A stretch of DNA of 54,341 nucleotides from an uncultured Ruminococcus sp. (GTDB taxonomy: Bacteria > Bacillota > Clostridia > Oscillospirales > Ruminococcaceae), in the NCBI GenBank assembly GCA_946413815.1, contig CAMKMD010000021.1:1-54341 (forward strand), given 5' to 3'. Below, piece by piece: positions 52,628-54,341 of this stretch; the first letter of the stretch is position 1, and each line of letters begins with the position of its first letter. The translations under genes were made by a program, and so were the position numbers. The notes under the pieces were generated by a model. It searched no databases, was not told the DNA's origin, and worked only from the letters and a program-made list of their open reading frames with translations.

Positions 52628-54075
52628 TAGGTTTAAATAGTTTCTTTGAAAAGAAATACTTGGATGAGTATTATGATCATATAATAAAACAATTCAAAAA
52701 TGGTAAAATAACTCCCAAGAAAATTACAGTTGACAAAACAAAAGATGATTTTACAGTTCAGTTTCTTCCTGATATAAACTTATCTATGAATTACAGAATA
52801 CAGTTTAAAACACTCCTTACCGGTTCTCGTGAAGAGGTATTGAAGACTCCAGGAATGGAACTGTATATGGATATCTGTCGGTTTCATGGTTGTTGTAATA
52901 ATGATAGAATAGCTGAAAAAACATTTTTGGAGAACTTATATAGAGCTTATCCCGAAGAGATTGATAAAAAAGATACCTCAAAGGCTATAGAGTATGCTTT
53001 CAAAAATAATAAAATATGCAGTGCTTCTCGTCCCTCGAATCCATTTGTACAAGGCTTTGATAGTGTTATTGAATTTGTAACAAATAGGTTAGAATCAAAA
53101 GATAGTGATCTTTATGCAGATTGTCGGATTGAAGCGTTCTCAAAGCTTACTGGCAGTAATACCGTAACCGCTAAAAATCTACCCATAATAAAAACTTACC
53201 AGGAATTGAAGCTTTTGATAAACATTCTTTTTGATAAAGCAAATGAAATGCTTCTTGCGTCAGTAAAACGCGATAAAAGAAACGTTGATATCAGGTATAC
53301 AGATTACTCATTGCTCAGTGATAAAAAAAGACATGATCTGATCGATTCGCTCGGACTCAAAACCTGCCCGTACTGTAATCGCCAATATATAACGTCATGG
53401 ACAAATAAGGGCAAGGGTAAGACTACAGCAGACCTTGATCACTTTTATCCCAAATCATTGTTCCCGCTTTTTGCCTTATCTGCATTCAATTTTATTCCGT
53501 CATGCCACATCTGCAATTCGCTGATGAAGGGAGACCGGTATTTCGAGACAATATATCCATATGAAGACTCTTCTGAAAATGATGTAGAATTCAATATCAG
53601 GGTGAAAAAAAGTAAACCGAGGGATATTGTTGATATATGGCTTGGAAAGGGGAAGGATTCTTTACCTGATATCAGAAAAAAATGCGAATTGACGATCAAT
53701 AATATTTGTACTGACATGAGCAGAAAGAAGCTGATAGACAACGAAATTGATCTTTTCAGACTTGAAGAACTATATAAGAATCATCTTGATGAAGCGATTA
53801 ATGTGTTTCTGATCTTAAGAATTTACCTTGAAGAGGATTTCTACAGGAATAATATTAACAGTATCTGTGAAAAGATTGATATGAAAGTCACTGACGGCGA
53901 TTCTAAGGTCACGAAAGAGGAGATACGCTGTTTCCTTCTCGGATTGGTTTCAGATGGACATGGAGAGATGGACAAACCTCTTGCAAAGCTGATCAGCGAT
54001 ATCTATAACAGAGAGGTGGATAATATATTTCCGGATGGCGATGATAAGAGCAGTACAGACAAGCAGACTTCGTAG
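52624..54075 (+). CDS. HNH endonuclease partner (PtuB-like)
   Basis: 483 residues. The nuclease centre (about 245-300) contains KTCPYCNRQYITS, ADLDHFYPKSLFPLFALSAF, FNFIPSCHICNSLMKGD: two Cys-x-x-Cys knuckles around a DLDH core with the HNH Asn, a zinc-stabilised beta-beta-alpha-metal fold. The N-terminal 240 and C-terminal 170 residues are helical and unassigned. It is longer than classical PtuB. The ATG overlaps the TGA of the ATPase frame (ATGA), so translation was designed to be coupled, though GAGG at 52613-52616 gives it its own ribosome site. It probably cleaves nucleic acid when triggered by the ATPase. It ends with TAG. Confidence 0.8.
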   Translation: MIGLNSFFEKKYLDEYYDHIIKQFKNGKITPKKITVDKTKDDFTVQFLPDINLSMNYRIQFKTLLTGSREEVLKTPGMELYMDICRFHGCCNNDRIAEKTFLENLYRAYPEEIDKKDTSKAIEYAFKNNKICSASRPSNPFVQGFDSVIEFVTNRLESKDSDLYADCRIEAFSKLTGSNTVTAKNLPIIKTYQELKLLINILFDKANEMLLASVKRDKRNVDIRYTDYSLLSDKKRHDLIDSLGLKTCPYCNRQYITSWTNKGKGKTTADLDHFYPKSLFPLFALSAFNFIPSCHICNSLMKGDRYFETIYPYEDSSENDVEFNIRVKKSKPRDIVDIWLGKGKDSLPDIRKKCELTINNICTDMSRKKLIDNEIDLFRLEELYKNHLDEAINVFLILRIYLEEDFYRNNINSICEKIDMKVTDGDSKVTKEEIRCFLLGLVSDGHGEMDKPLAKLISDIYNREVDNIFPDGDDKSSTDKQTS

Positions 54076-54226
54076 TTAACAGAAATACAGTTACATACTG
54101 CTAAGTCTATATAGAACGTGTGATTCAAAATGCAAAATATGACGTATTTTAAAGCCATCTGCATAAGCTCTCAGGGGTAGCGTGCGCTGCTTCGAAAGCA
54201 AGTGTAAAAAGAAAACGAGGTGTAAA

Positions 54227-54341
54227 ATGGAGCCGCATATCAGAATAATCAACAATGCTGCCGGGAAGATACTGAAGCCGGAAGGCCTTTTCCGTGTCGG
54301 ATCAACAAGGACATGGATAGAAGATAATGGGTATTATTTCA
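54227..54341 (+). CDS. Unknown protein, partial (possible DUF4304-like)
   Basis: The first 38 codons are present. They begin MEPHIRIINNAAGKILKPEG and continue LFRVGSTRTWIEDNGYYF to the window edge. GAGGTG precedes the ATG. The pattern (a helix, then G[FL].R.G..RTW..D.G) resembles DUF4304 proteins, common near toxin-immunity and defence genes, but the fragment is short. The gap before it (54076-54226) shows no gene. Confidence 0.5.
   Translation, partial: MEPHIRIINNAAGKILKPEGLFRVGSTRTWIEDNGYYF

Overview
The window looks like the chromosome of a Ruminococcus-type Oscillospiraceae (Gram-positive, gut/rumen). The evidence is seven genes or gene remnants ending (one beginning) in cellulosomal dockerin modules with duplicated Ca-binding loops, Thr/Ala/Pro-rich linkers, AGGAGG ribosome sites, and many textbook sigma-A promoters (TTGACA-17-TATAAT). 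Species assignment is inference; no rRNA or other marker is present.

Layout. 0-4.3 kb is ordinary housekeeping sequence: the start of a probable response regulator, a TraX-like membrane protein, YbaK-type editing hydrolase, a DinB-fold protein, an alpha/beta hydrolase, a 225-bp tandem repeat, and an initiator tRNA-fMet with a perfect promoter and terminator. 4.5-15.3 kb holds a STAND NTPase, divergent from a tiny ORF plus a secreted M23 peptidase-dockerin protein, then a giant RCC1/leucine-rich-repeat dockerin protein. 15.5-21.9 kb is a mobile segment: a large HerA/FtsK-like ATPase, tyrosine integrase, excisionase, and an unknown protein. 22-28.5 kb carries dockerin proteins (C-type-lectin/TSP3 protein, a decayed pseudogene, a beta-helix glycosidase-like enzyme). 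28.5-45.1 kb is bounded by two directly repeated TPR genes. Between them lie a second STAND NTPase/tiny-ORF/secreted-hydrolase cassette and three more cell-wall hydrolases (C39, CHAP, CHAP). 45.1-54.3 kb is a defence-like island: a broken copy of the ATPase fused at a deletion scar to a broken TerB-like gene, a glycine-rich membrane protein, a WYL/SF1-helicase/nuclease fusion, and a Septu-like ATPase (with an in-frame amber codon) plus HNH nuclease pair.

The most interesting signal is the duplicated three-gene cassette: STAND NTPase <- control region -> small cationic amphipathic peptide -> secreted peptidoglycan hydrolase with dockerin. Both copies keep the same control region: three CCAAC-like direct repeats with an exact 11-bp period and a CAAGTAT-N5-ATACYTG palindrome. 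The small ORF is conserved through synonymous changes but has no ATG; the optimally spaced codons after the Shine-Dalgarno are AUA and AUC. The catalytic head of the hydrolase is swapped between copies (M23 versus Amidase_6) on a shared tail. This could be a sensor-controlled cell-wall lysis, remodelling or competition module. That function is inference; the architecture and sequence conservation are directly visible.

There is also much evidence of recombination: 77-80 bp (near-)identical dockerin/repeat blocks in separate genes, a TPR gene placed in a truncated dockerin gene, three relics or copies of the ATPase C-terminus, and nonsense codons in otherwise well-preserved genes.
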